A program made the translations under genes and the position numbers. From Neopestalotiopsis rosae (Eukaryota > Ascomycota > Sordariomycetes > Amphisphaeriales > Sporocadaceae): a DNA stretch of 64,000 bases. This document shows positions 1 to 11,988 of the stretch, piece after piece (within the stretch, counting starts at the first letter, position 1; every line of letters starts with the position of its first letter). The stretch is taken from contig JALGAS010000003.1 in assembly GCA_023078685.1 (NCBI GenBank), positions 1,922,001 to 1,986,000 of the forward strand. The letters are read 5' to 3'. Under the pieces are notes generated by a model. It searched no databases. It had not been told where the DNA came from and saw only the letters and a list, made by a program, of their open reading frames with translations.

Positions 1-607
1 GGTCGTCGAGTCTGGGGGTGGGGACGAATCATGCGGATCGAGCATATCCGATCGACCCTGCTTCCCAAGACTTTGAACCATGGTGTTGATTTATGGCTGG
101 CTAGCTTTGGTATATTCCATCAACTAATGAATCCACTTAGAGGCGGGAGTGTGAGTGTGTGTGTGCTTGTATGTGTGTGAACAATGGGTGTGGACCTGCG
201 CTACTGGGGACTCTTCCGTCCCATCATGCTGCTGCTGGGGTGGTTTGAGATCGATGCACCTCAGATCAACCCAGGCTACGGATCTGGTTGTGGCCATGTG
301 CCATATTACAGGTGCTTTTGGGTAGCATTGCGACATTGTGACAGCTGAAGCCCTGCGGTTGACGTGACGCAGGGAACCCTCCGAGAGAAGACATTCTATA
401 GCGAGCGAACGATCAAAATACCTAGTTACCTTCCCTGGCTTTCTTTGGTCACAGAGAAGAGCAGATCAGAGCAGAGACCAGCGTTGTCGCAGAGTCATGC
501 TACTGCTACATGACCGGCTATTTCCTTTATTTCTTTTTACAAGACCCGTCAAAATTCTCCGTTCCTGCAACCTCTTTAGAGGCTCGATCCACGGCGGTGA
601 CCTTACA

Positions 608-626
608 CCCCCCCCCCCCCCCCCCC
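608..626. repeat. Poly-C tract
   Basis: Nineteen consecutive C residues in intergenic DNA. It is a simple homopolymer and its exact length is likely to vary or to be mis-sequenced. Confidence 0.95.
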
Positions 627-1457
627 TCCTCAAAAAGTAGGTGAAAAAAAAGCATAAAATATAGAATCCACATCAAGAACCAGGGTTGCCCCCAGGGACC
701 TGTCATGACCTTTTTTTTTTCTTGCTGATCCCGGCGGATGAGGATGAACGCATCCCAAAGCACCCACATATCGGATGAAAGGCCAACCCCTGTTACCGAT
801 TGGGAACCCCTGTTCAGGCACGATGTCAAGACCGAGGAAAAAACGTAGAGAACTGATTGACACAAGCTATCCGAGAAGAGAGAGGGGGGCCCCCGTACCC
901 AATGGTAGCCCGAATACATTGTTGATGGTAAATTATATTGCCGGCGACAAGATATGAAAAACTCGTATCAAGCCAGGAATTCTTGGGTTCACTGAACCGC
1001 CGAGCAAGATGTAATATTCAGGTAGATGGCTTTTACTTTGCAGACCTTAATTGAGCAATGAACAGAGGCATTTACCCATACACAACACCAGAGACATGAT
1101 ACCTGAAGAGGCCTAGTGGCTGTTGGGGTTCACTATGGGCTCTTGTATACTAAGTGGTATCGGGGGTGAGTGAACCCCTTGACCTTAATTAACCATGCTG
1201 GGCTGAGAGGCGTTGTGCTCCCGTCCTATACAACAGTTCGCTGCGCTGACATAAGTACTGACGGTTATTTCACAAAATAGCTCATCCCGGTATGGTATCT
1301 CCCTGCAAGGGATATGAGTGCCGGTTGCGCAGGAAACGATGAACTGGAGGGTATATGTTGTCCACTTGGTTCATCCGAGTATGAAAACCCAGACAACCAT
1401 GCCATGCGACGTTGTGGTGGGCAATGGGATGATGACATACATGCTTTGCCGGTAGGG

Positions 1458-1505
1458 CAGCAGCAGCAGCATCAGCAGCAGAAGCACAAGCACAAGCAGA
1501 AGCAG
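1458..1505. repeat. CAG/AAGCA microsatellite
   Basis: Imperfect CAG triplets followed by AAGCAC and AAGCAG steps. A small open frame crosses it, but there is no conserved protein context, so it is treated as a simple repeat. Confidence 0.85.
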
Positions 1506-2417
1506 GGCAGGGCAGGGCGGGAGGGAACCAAGGTTAGCTGCTATGCTGCTGCTTGTCCTTGTTGCTGTGGGGAGCATTCAGAAGGCAAAAGAAGATTTTG
1601 AGCCCCTCCTTCGCCTCGACTGCTTTCTTTTTGCTATATTGAGTTATGCTTTTCAATCCTGCGACTTGCAAAAAAAAGAAGCAATGACGAAGCTCCAGGG
1701 TGGCTTTGCTGACTAGATGACTGTGTTACTATTGAACCCAACGGTCAGCTACTACGTAAGGGAGAGGGCGGGAATAATGCGATTGGGGGATAAGATGGAA
1801 TGAATGATGGGATGAAATCTCAACGAAGGAAAGAAAGAAAATCCGCGCGAATGCGCCGCCATTGTTACAGAAATTTGTATGATCTGCATGTCTCTGCCTA
1901 AGATCGTAATGCTCTAGAAGCAATTTGCATCACAGAAATGACAAGATAGGATGAACCCGATCTCTTAATGCAGGAGATAGCTTAAGTATGGGGATCCTGG
2001 TCGTCGATCAAAAAGGATGTGCAGCAGGGGAGGCATGTCACTACTAGCTAGACTTGCTTGGCTCCCTTCTTCTTCATGTCAATGTGTATGTAGTGGAGCC
2101 GTAGCATACATACAGTAGGTATGTGGGTATGTAGGTAGGTAATGTCATGTAGTAGGTAAGCTGGGATTATGGGATGTAACTTGAGGCCGAGCCGGTACTT
2201 GGGGAAAGGGAAAAGAGATGCATTCCCGAAAGAGCCGTCTTTAGGAGGCGTGATGCTTCGTCAATCTATTTCCCAAGGAGACAGCAGTTCGCTTGCTTTC
2301 AATGTTGAAAGAGATTACTCCGGCTTGGAGCCTCCGCCAATGACCTCAGTCTCATGCCCATTGCTCGCTCTGATAGGTCTCGTATCAGGTTCAATTGCTC
2401 ATCTCACCAGGCTTGCA

Positions 2418-2418
<1 letters not shown>

Positions 2419-2447
<29 letters not shown>
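2419..2447. repeat. AGC triplet microsatellite
   Basis: About nine AGC units with one AGT interruption, in intergenic sequence. Confidence 0.9.
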
Positions 2448-2448
<1 letters not shown>

Positions 2449-2950
2449 AAGAAAAAGACAGCAGCCAGCATGCCTTTACCCTGTCACAAAGCCTGTATCG
2501 TACCTTGGGTTCTGGCCATCCATGGGTCGATTTTCGAGACCAGGCCGAATCATGCTGGGCGCCACTGCTTGCTTCTTCGACGATTGCTCATTAGGCACGT
2601 AGCACAAAGGTGTCCATATTTGGGGTATGCGGCGTATTTTTTGGGGGTGGAGGTGCGGTGTATGGTGGGTTACGCAGCGCGTCTGTCTTGTCTGCTGCTT
2701 TCTTCCATGATGAACTGACAAAAACGTCAGAAGGACAGTTCAATAGTGAAATCCCCCACCTTGACTTCGGAATGTCCAGCCAGCCAGCCAGCCATGGGTT
2801 CCAATCAAAAGGGTTCGCTGTTGTCAGCACAGACGGGGTTCATTGAGGCTATCGTCTTGGTGAATTGACAAGTCACCACACCTTCTCTACTATGTATGTA
2901 TGCGTATAGTACTATGCTATGCTCTGTATACTTGATTCGATTTCTTGCAG

Positions 2951-2990
2951 CTAGACACTAGACACTAGACACTTGGACACTAGAGACACC
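2951..2990. repeat. Short tandem repeat, CTAGACA-type unit
   Basis: A 7-9 bp unit of the form CTAGACA(C) is repeated about five times with small changes. No gene overlaps it. Confidence 0.8.
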
Positions 2991-4939
2991 TAAACTACCA
3001 AGATCCCTGCTCGTCCCAGTTTCAGTAGAAGTGCTGCAAGCATAACTAGACCTACATACATACACATACATACATGCCAGCCCCACCGCCTTCGTGGAGC
3101 CAAATAGTCCCATACATTCGCGGTGTAGGACGGACAAGTTATCTTAGCAGTCATATGCTCAACAAAAAGTTACATGCCAACTAATAACAGTAGAGTATCA
3201 ATGCCCGTTGGAGTTCTTCTCTCCATGGCCTGCCTGCACATGTGTGGGCTGCCCGGCAATTGGATCATTGTCGCTGCTTGGGGCGAACAAGACAAGGCAA
3301 TAATAGGTGAGAATGAAGCCCTTTTTTTCCTTGTTCGGAACCGAGAAGCCCTTGAGGCTTTGGGCACTACACTTGCACCAATCAGATTAATCTCATTGTT
3401 CGTCGCTAACCGCTAACAACTCTTCATCGCATAATCGTCCATCCCTTGCTGCCACAATTGGAGATCCCTGATGGGACGGAGCGGCTTCGGCTCTTCGGAC
3501 GTTGGCTTTGGCTCTAACAAGGTCGTGATCTTGCGGCAGATCAGCGCAAGGATCCACGCTCATGCGAGGCATCTGCCAAGACAACTTTGTCTACTCGTCT
3601 CGTTACGTACGGAAGGCTGGGGAAGAAAAAGAAGATGAGATCTTCGTTCTGGGTCCTTGGTAGTTTTGCTAAGACCAACGTTACGAAATAGTTCTGCATT
3701 TTTTAGAGAATCCATTCGTGGAAGTCCTCGTGCTCTCCATCTCGCAAGTTTGATCGTCGATTAGCCAGTACAGTTATTTTCTCTTCCGAAGCATATCATC
3801 AACCCCTTGCGTAACCAGATTACGCATCTATGAAAATAAAGATGACCCAAAATGAGAGCATGATTTTCGGTGAGCGGATCGTTGCTGGGGGGCGTGATCT
3901 GACCTTGCAAGAGGGGGAGCAACGCTCCGGTATGGGGGCGGTCTCAATTCAATCGCCCATTGATTTGATTTTTTTCTATTTGCCTCTGATAGGAGAGAGA
4001 GAATGGGATTCTCATTCGTAAACGCTACCAATTGACAGGTCCTACTGCCTCGCATTAGCGCTTGAGCTTACCAAGGTGAAGAGAGAAAAAGAAAACAATT
4101 CATTCGAGGGATAGGGACGTGTACGTATCACTCAATTGGCAGAGGCAGGCCAGAGACATGGACAAGAAGTGAAGAAGAGCGAAAAAAAGGGTCTGGGCTT
4201 CAATAGAGTTTCCCTTCAAGCAAGTCAGATCATGGAACCAAAGTACCCTTAAGGGCTCTCAGTGGTGGCCACGAGGGGAGAAGACAGAGAGAGAAAAGAT
4301 ATGTAACGTGCAACTCAACGTCAACGGTCATGCTACGCCATCTCAGACCTTTCGCGTGCCGTCCTCCGAGACATTAACTAGACTGTTTTTATATGGTCAG
4401 GAGAGATACAAGCCAATATCACTCCTTCAGGGAAATCACGATACGTTGTACGTGGCGCCAAATGTCGTCCACAAGGACCATTATCACAAGGACTATTGGA
4501 GAAAAACACCCGAGAATACAAGCCCAACTCTTAAACAAGAAGATTGGACTTGCGAGGATTCACTTTGATTAACTATACTTTTCCAAATTCAATAGTGATC
4601 AATCACCGTTGTCAGGCTGGGGAAGCACTGCATACAAGTCAGAGCCCTATCAAGTACTAGTAGATTCCCTTGTGTCGGGGGTACCGACCAGCATGACCTG
4701 GGCTTATGGCAAGAATGAGAGAAATTTACACACAAGTATTTGGAATTATCACGCAGCCCCATCCGAGTCGTGGACACGAAGCATGTCGAGTGCAAACACG
4801 GGCCGTTCCAATACACAGCTTGTCCACACGACCTGCCTCGGCGCTCATTCCTGAACCAGCTGCAACATCTTAGTGTTTGCAGCTCATTCTATGAGCAAAG
4901 GTGTTGATGTTGTCTTTCGAGAGGGAAAAAAAAGGTAAT

Positions 4940-4957
4940 AGACGCGTTCACGCGTCT
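4940..4957. promoter_or_regulatory. Palindromic pair of MluI cell-cycle boxes
   Basis: AGACGCG, four bases, then CGCGTCT form a perfect 7-bp inverted repeat. It contains two ACGCGT motifs at 4942-4947 and 4950-4955. ACGCGT is the known core of the MBF (Mbp1-Swi6 family) site in fungi. No gene start is seen nearby, so a regulatory role is inferred from the motif alone. Confidence 0.35.
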
Positions 4958-5552
4958 GTCCCTGACAATTCCCGGGATGAGGATCGCCTATTATATCTTC
5001 CGTCACGGCACGGGTAAAAGGTTTGCCCCTCTAAAGAAGATCTCGCGATCAGATCTACACGGACAGAAAAAAAAAAAAAGAGAGCATGATTTAATAATCT
5101 TGATGCTTTTTCTTTCCTTCATTGACATGTAATGGGCGAACATGATGTTTCCTTCTCTCAAGAAGGTTTCCCGCTATAAAACGAATGTCTCTCTGCCTAG
5201 TTAAAAAGCTTGCATGCCGCTGAGCAGAACATGTCTTTGATTTGTTTATAAGCTTACTCTGGCAAGTGTTGAGAAAAAGGGAGAAAGGGGGGTAAGAAGG
5301 CCACCCAAACTCTTTTTTTTAAAGAAAAGTCTGGTATTCAAAGACGGGATGTACGGGCGCGCCGCTTGACTATAACCCTTTTGAGACAACAGAACAACCA
5401 TGGCAACATGGATACATAGGTTGGGCAGCAAAGTATCCTCACCATCGGGTTCGCAGTCGAACACTGTCAAACTTTCTCCCCCTTCAGCATAGCCCACTTG
5501 CGCGCACAGCTCTTCCATCGATTTGACTTTTCGCGTGCCGCACAACACAAGG

Positions 5553-5574
5553 AAAAAAAAAAAAAAAAAAAAAA
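5553..5574. repeat. Poly-A tract
   Basis: Twenty-two consecutive A residues followed by GAGGG. No adjoining open frame resembling a retroelement was seen. Confidence 0.95.
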
Positions 5575-6644
5575 GAGGGTTCTGTCTAATGACTAGACAG
5601 CGAGCAATTACTTGTCAAAGCTGCCAGAAATCACTCAAACACGTTGAAGAACCCCTAATTGACACGCGCCTCTCCCGCGGAAAGGGTTTGAGAGAAATTC
5701 TGGGGAACAAAGATGAACACGTGCGAATCGTGGCGCTCAGTCACTGCAAGCTATAATTTTATTCCATATGGACATCTATTACTTGCGTCCTATAATAGAG
5801 TATTCACCAACAGCGAGGTACATACGGGGGCGAATTAACACAGTTCATTTTGCCTTTCGCCCAACTCGGGGGGATTCTGCCCAAGTCCCCCAAAAGCTCA
5901 CGCGCTTCGTCGTCCGGGGCAGCCAAACAGTTAGAATTCCGGCTCTCCCAGCCACCCTCTCCGGCCGGAATTACCATGATCGACTCCGGACGCTAGGCGA
6001 GATGATCGCGTGTTTTTCCTTTCATTTTTTCTGTAGCGGAGCCTCGCGGCATGAGAAGGAGAGAGAGTCGAGTACAAAAAACGAGAAGCCTGAGCCGTCC
6101 GTGTCGGCAAGTCTCCCCGGAGCAACAGGAAACAATCAACAACGGGGCAGAGAGCGGAACGAGTCAGTATCGGGAAAGGAAAAGAAAAGAAAAGGAAGAG
6201 ACCATCTTTTCGGTCGAAAGCCACTTTCATCTTACTTGTATCAAAGAATCTTTGCTATTTGGCTACTTGTTCTGTTTCTTGTTGCTGACACTCTTTTTTC
6301 GTTTCTATTACAGCTTCCGAGTCACTTCCCCTGAGTCCTGAGTGAATGTGTACCTACTCTGACTTCTACCGGCATCCCGCAACGCAATCTCTCAAGTGTT
6401 CTACGATACGACATCCCCCATCGTTTGCTATCGAGGCTCAAACGGAGAGCCACGACAAGACCTTGAACCTTCATGCAGATGGAAAAGACAAGTTTTCTGG
6501 CTAGTCCTCCAATCTTGCTTACGAGCCGCCTCTGAGTACCGTTCTCGCAGAAACGTCATTTGGTTCTTGAAAAGATAGAGAAATAAGAAGAAAGATACAA
6601 GCAACAAGTATATACAGTAGAGAGAGAGAGAGAGGGTTTGTCGC

Positions 6645-8988
6645 CTAAGAGACAGGTAGCGGCGAGGTCCAGAACAAGGGACGGGGCCGAGGTAGCTCGC
6701 GGACGTCGGTAAAACTCTTGTAGTAGTGCGGCGTGTTGTTCGTCGTTGTTGTGTTGTACACAATATTGTGCTGCGTCATCATCGTCGTCGTCAGGTCGTC
6801 CTCCTTGTCCACCATGGCGCCAACTTGAGCACCGCCGACAACTGCGTGGTGGACCGATGAGCCCATGGCAGAGCATACGGTACTCCGAGGCGAGTCTGCC
6901 CAGAGTCCGTGGTCGCTCTCCTGCTCGACAAATGTCTTTTGCATAAACTCCAAAAACGTGTCCACGTCTTGTCTTGTGCTCATGGCCCCGAGGCTGGCCC
7001 GAACAATGCTGCAAAGAGGAGTTTGTCAGTAGTCGTCCACTTTCCATTAAAGAGTAAACTTGTATATCTGGCTATGCGTACCCAGTCGGTAGCCTGTTGA
7101 TTATGTCAAGGCCTTGTGAGCCGCAGTGGTGCCCGGCAGACAGAGCCCGCTCCGTCATCCAAGGCTCGTAGCCCAGAGCGGCGAAGATGCCGCCCGGATT
7201 GCACACTCCTGAACCGAGGTCAGCATTGGAGGAGAAACAGAGCCGCGTGATGAGATATAATAAGGAAAACATTACCTCCAGATCTGATATAAATACCAGC
7301 ATTGTTGGCCTGAGCCTCAACGTCGCTGTAGGGTATATACTCTTCGTCGGCGTCGACCACACTAAAGGCAATAACGGAGCCTTGTCTGCTGGGGTCACCA
7401 AATGCGCTGGCATCGTCGCTGTATATACGACAAACCGGTACACCATTCCAATGCCGCAGACGCGATAATTCACGGAAGAGGTATTGCACTAGACATGTCG
7501 TGTGGAGTGAAACCTTGGCCATGGAGTGAAAGAGTCTCTCGTGTACGTCTATCGCTTCGCCAAGCGCCAGGATGCTGTGAAAGGGCAAGGTGCCGTCTTC
7601 CAGTCCTTCGTGAAGCTTATACTTTGAAGCTTCTAGGCCTTTGGATCTATGCCAGCTCTGTCCCAGCATCGTGCTAACCATTGCGATGGTACCTATTTTG
7701 GGGTTTTCGGTCAGATGCCAGAATGCAGTATGATGGTCAGTTTTCTAGACTTGCCTCCACCAAAGTATTTTCTCAGGGCTAGAATGTGACCAGATGCTCT
7801 TCGCACGACAAGGGCGCCGACATCAGGGAATCCGAACACTTTGTAGAGAGACAGACAAGTAAAGTCTGGAGCGTTATCTGGGTCGCGAAATACATGGTCC
7901 ATCGGACTTGTCATTGCCAACGCTGCGGCATCAAACAGCGTATCTGTGAAACACGGAATTAGTCCAGACATCTACAACAACAAAATAAGAACCTCGTAGC
8001 TGAATACTCACATGTATTCCTCAAATGCCTCGCGCGCCGAACACTGCCGGCCCACGACAGCGGTAGTCTCTTTCCAGACATGTTAGACTGCCCAGGATAG
8101 GCAAATAGCCCAAGGCGCCGATCAGCTTCACGACGGACCGGTGAAAACCTAGATGACAACAACGACGACGACGGAGGAGGAGGCGACCGTAGCCACTCCT
8201 CCACCTCGCCGTCGCTCTCGAAAAAGTGGTGTCGGCCGTGCGTGTACTCCCTCACCCCGACCAGGCTGGTGTGCGCGTCCCTGTGATAGCCATACCAGAA
8301 GCGGCCGTCGCGCGACTTCTCGGCCAGGTCCCGGAAGGACTCGGCGACGAGCTTGATGGCCGCCGTCGCGTTGGCCACGAAGACGAGGTCAAAGTGCTCG
8401 GGGTCCGCGCCGAGGAACTGCAGCGTCTTGGTGCGGACCTCGTCAACGACGTTTCCAGAGCGCTGTGCAGGAAGGTTTTCCGAGTGGGGATTCTACAAGT
8501 GAACAACCAGAAAGTCAGTGATATTTTTTTTCAATTCAAATAGATGTTCAGAGAAGTGATAAGCTTGTGTGCAACTGCTTGTTGTGTCCATGATATCTTC
8601 GTAATAAGTCGCGATAAGAATTTCCCTATCTAGGGAGAGAGTATATAGAAAGCACTTACACCGTAAAGATTGGACATCATCTTCTGGGTGAACTGTTCAA
8701 CCGTAGACTTTGCATATATAGTGGCACCGCTGTCTGTTTCGGCGAGTTAGCATAACGGTATACCTGTGCCTCTCTTCATGTATTTCAACACTTAGAGAAA
8801 CATGATCGTCCTATCCAATGCCTTGGGTCAAAGTTAAGCATGACTCACGGTCAAGATAAATCCCTGTGATAACTACTTAGTATATAATCCATCCTTTCGA
8901 ACGTGTTTCATAACAAACCATTATTCATATGCGGATATTCTGCGAGGCGCAGAGCCTCAACCTCAGGATTATATCCGTCTTCCATCAT
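6645..8988 (-). CDS. Class V aminotransferase, molybdenum cofactor sulfurase-like, no MOSC domain
   Basis: I reconstruct eight exons on the minus strand: 8988-8919, 8863-8849, 8733-8660, 8492-8012, 7943-7755, 7692-7276, 7208-7082 and 7008-6645, giving 578 residues. Family hallmarks appear in order: YLDHSGAT and NLYGNPHS near the N-terminus, FVANATAAIKLV, FAYPGQSNMSG, the PLP-lysine context LSLYKVFGFPD with Lys248, RKYFGGG, and RSGGVCNPGG with Cys418. These match the NifS-like, PLP-dependent L-cysteine desulfurase half of Mo-cofactor sulfurases (ABA3/HxB/MOCOS), which mobilise sulfur for the cofactor of xanthine dehydrogenase-type enzymes. About 100 residues follow the fold and show no MOSC domain, so this is a stand-alone N-terminal type whose acceptor is unknown. 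Intron 7754-7693 uses a GC donor, and exon 2 is only 15 nt yet supplies IYLD of the conserved motif. The start is the first of two adjacent ATGs. Confidence 0.85.
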
Positions 8989-11184
8989 GCCAAATCCAAT
9001 GACAACTTGAGTTGTGACAGAGGAAGGAGGGAAATGGTTGATGATGTAAGTCAACTCGACTGTCGAATGTTATAGGTGGTTGATTTCACCTGGCCTGTTA
9101 GATAACGGAAGCACTAAAATCTCATACCCCTTGACGATACTTCGTAAGAACAGCACCCTTTGTGGCGCTATAGACAAGGCAGGTTTCGTAAGGACTTCGA
9201 CACTAGCTTCGGGTACTGAGGTGATCCGAGGATTGGGCCTTGTTTCTCCATTGCTGACAAGTTGGCGGAGTGCCCTTTATTTAGCTCTTGGATCCCACGA
9301 GAGCTCGTGATGGGTGCCTGGCTCATCGCCCAGTGGATTATGGAAAAAGTGACAACTCCACCACCCATCCACGAGCGGACCGCAATTCGCCTCTCGAGGA
9401 AGCCCCCGATTCGATGATCACCAATGTGACCATATCAACTATTGGTTCTCTGTTCTTCCGGTGAGCGGAGCCTGGCTACTTGTTGGTTTGTGTATGATTG
9501 AAAAGGTCTACATAATCCCTGTCTGCCACCATCCCCTACCCTCTCGTCAGACAAACAGATTCTCGGGCCGCGGGAAAGATCCGCCGGTATATCGATATAG
9601 TATTTTGGCGATATCCTGATCGATAGTGTGATAGAATTGTCATGGATTATATTTGCAAACATGATTCATTGCAGACGCGGCCATCGGCGATCGTGAGTCA
9701 AACAAGCAAACATTGTAGAAATCCCCTTGTAAACAAAAGGACCTGAAGAGCACTTTGCGCGCAATTCGAAAAATCGAGCCACATTCGAAGGTATAGCAGG
9801 CTTGAGCTGGGTGTGGTTGTCTTGAGCCTTGCGCCTATCAGGCGCTGCACCTAATGTGACCATAACTGCCAACGGCAACATAACGGGAGATCCTAGGGCA
9901 ACGGCAACGCTGCCACTTACGCTTGGCATGCTTCACCGGCTTCAGATGTAGTTAGTTCAAGGTACCAGTGCTACTAACGGTATTAATGAAGTATGAAAGC
10001 GAGTGGCGATGGGTCGATGGGCGAGATGAGGCATGTGACGAAGCTCTCGTCGAGATACAAAGTAGTTCGCAAGCCCTACAAGGATTGGTGAATGCAGATC
10101 TTTTCATACCCTGTCGATGCAACTCTACTTGCATTTGACAGGTTGACAAGTGGGTCGGCTATACCTTCTTATCGTAATGAAATACCATAGTTTTTGGATC
10201 AAAAAGGGCTCCAGACTATGAGTGACATGTTGGAGTGATATCACACTCGCTACAAAGGACGTCGAGTAAAACAGCAACTATAACCTCGCTGCACAGAGTT
10301 GGAGCGTTTCGCCATCCATTGCAGCACTTGCTGTACGTCAGTAGTCCTATCAGCTCATTGCCTAACCAACCTTGGTACCGAGTGATTTTACTGACTGGTC
10401 ATATCATTCCGATTTGACGCCTTTCCTTAGTTCCCTCTCTCAAACGGTTGTCGGTGGAGCTTTATTCCCGCAGAGGGACTATACTCCTTGCAAGCGTCAG
10501 ATCATGGCAGCCCAGAAGGATCATGGGCGCGGCGCCACGTTTGTTAATAGTATACTCGCGAAATATAGCCTCGTTGCATGACAAATGATACAATCGATAG
10601 CTCAAGTGCTGAGTAAAGTTGAGACATCCGCATCCAGCATGGGTCTGACCACGAGCGCCTGATTACACTAGAGTATCCTGGCAACAGGCAGAGGTGGTCA
10701 GCAAAGAACGCCATGCTTGGCATCAAATAATCGAGAGTGTGCCTGTGCCGATCTGAAAGCTGTGCGCCCAAGGTTTGCAAGAATCAGATCAAGAAGTGAA
10801 GACGGCTTCTGCGACATCCGGGATGAGCAGAGTCTGCAAAGTGCACAAAATGAGTGCGCAAAGGGGCGTCGACGTGTTGCTACCTGGTGTTGAGGCGCGC
10901 ATATTCTTGGTCGATGACCGGTGATTGGGCGCAGAAGCGTGCAAATGGCGAGCCTCGATGACTAGGTGCAAGTGCACGCTCTGTAATCGACAAGGCGTCT
11001 CTCTCTGTGTCTGTGACGCACGAAGCCTCCAACTGCAATGGAGGCGTACCCGATTCGCGGAGTTCGGAAACTCAGGTGAAGCACCATGCAACAGAGGACC
11101 TCGGGACCGTGATATCGGTTGTCTAGTTGATGCGACGCTGTTCCCATTGGCCTGGTATAGGACCAATGGTCGACACTAACGACC
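8989..11184. other. Intergenic region with no supported gene
   Basis: This contains the promoter of the leftward sulfurase-like gene in its first few hundred bases. Short open frames exist on both strands, for example a hydrophobic 87-codon frame on the minus strand at 9929-9666, but none has homology I recognise or a consistent exon chain. Confidence 0.5.
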
Positions 11185-11988
11185 TTATATGTGCCTGACG
11201 GATCCATTAATTGCCCCAAGAACGGTATCGGGTGGCTTGCGGCTGCAGCTTGACAAGCTTGACAGCGGCCGTCGATCATTTCTTTCCCCTTCCCACCTTG
11301 CCCACCTTTGTTGGCTCTCTCTACCTTTTCGAGTCAGGTGCCAGCTGCCTTGTCCAAAAGCGAAAGCGCCTTTGCCCATCATTACGAATTGCGGCATGCG
11401 GAATTCCTTCAAAATGCATCCTGCATATCCACCCAATGTGCAGCCAGCAGCATGAGTAACCCCTTTGCAGCGAGCGACACGCAGGATTGGGCCGTAACAT
11501 GCACTCCTCATGTGCCAGCCTATGAAGAGGCTCGTTCCCCATAAACTCAATGGTCTGGCCACAGGTGGCAGTTGCAGACTGTCGAACTCTTTCCGGACTC
11601 GTGGCTCCAGGATCGCAGCCCTAACGAGCTGAACGCAGCGAACATACGATTCGACTGCAGGGTGCTGCTCAGTGATCGCTGCAGCCATCGTGCATTGCAC
11701 TGGTCTATCCAGATCCAAGCGCCATACCCGAAGCAGAGTCAACGGTCTCGTGGAAAGAGAGAGAGAGGGATGGTGAGAGTACGTACAAGACGAGGCCACC
11801 ACGAGAACCAGGCCAATGAGCGACAGGGCGAGAACTGTAGCGAAGTCCCGGTCTGGCATGATTGGGCAATTGTCAACTCCTCCGGAGCAACGAGACGCCC
11901 TCCGGTGGTGATACTTTTGTCTTGCTGCGTTATAGGAATGCATGTCTAGTCCACATGGCTGTTGGCGGCTGAAGCTCGGTGCGAACAA
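11185..11988 (-). CDS. Uncertain hypothetical ORF
   Basis: An uninterrupted 267-codon frame on the minus strand. It has one clear hydrophobic segment (about residues 49-67, within TVLALSLIGLVLVVASS) and no family I recognise. A good splice donor (GTACGT) lies right after that segment, so if a gene exists its true structure may be shorter and spliced. Composition after that point is not obviously protein-like, being rich in Arg, Cys and Ser. The length is unusual for chance in DNA of this base composition, which is the only reason it is listed. Confidence 0.25.
   Translation of the reverse strand: MFAPSFSRQQPCGLDMHSYNAARQKYHHRRASRCSGGVDNCPIMPDRDFATVLALSLIGLVLVVASSCTYSHHPSLSLSTRPLTLLRVWRLDLDRPVQCTMAAAITEQHPAVESYVRCVQLVRAAILEPRVRKEFDSLQLPPVARPLSLWGTSLFIGWHMRSACYGPILRVARCKGVTHAAGCTLGGYAGCILKEFRMPQFVMMGKGAFAFGQGSWHLTRKGRESQQRWARWEGERNDRRPLSSLSSCSRKPPDTVLGAINGSVRHI

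Larger units (their letters stand above)
1..6644. other. Gene-poor intergenic region, left edge
   Basis: No reading frame here has both a credible start and a recognisable protein family or an exon chain. What is visible is simple sequence: a TG/CA run near 145-180, a 19-C run at 608-626, CAG-type repeats at 1458-1505 and 2419-2447, a TAGACAC tandem repeat at 2951-2990, TACATA/GTAGGTA steps near 2100-2160 and 3050-3075, and a 22-A run at 5553-5574. A palindromic pair of ACGCGT boxes lies at 4940-4957. Open frames of up to 188 codons near 5.8-6.3 kb overlap in several frames and end in low-complexity Lys/Glu-rich sequence, so I do not call them genes. The region may be regulatory or untranslated sequence of a gene beyond the left edge, which is inference. 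Confidence 0.6.

Noticed and set aside
5768..6334. 188-codon plus-strand frame with a hydrophobic end
   Set aside because: Three frames are open at once over this stretch, the composition is Lys/Glu/Ser low complexity, there is no family and no splice support.
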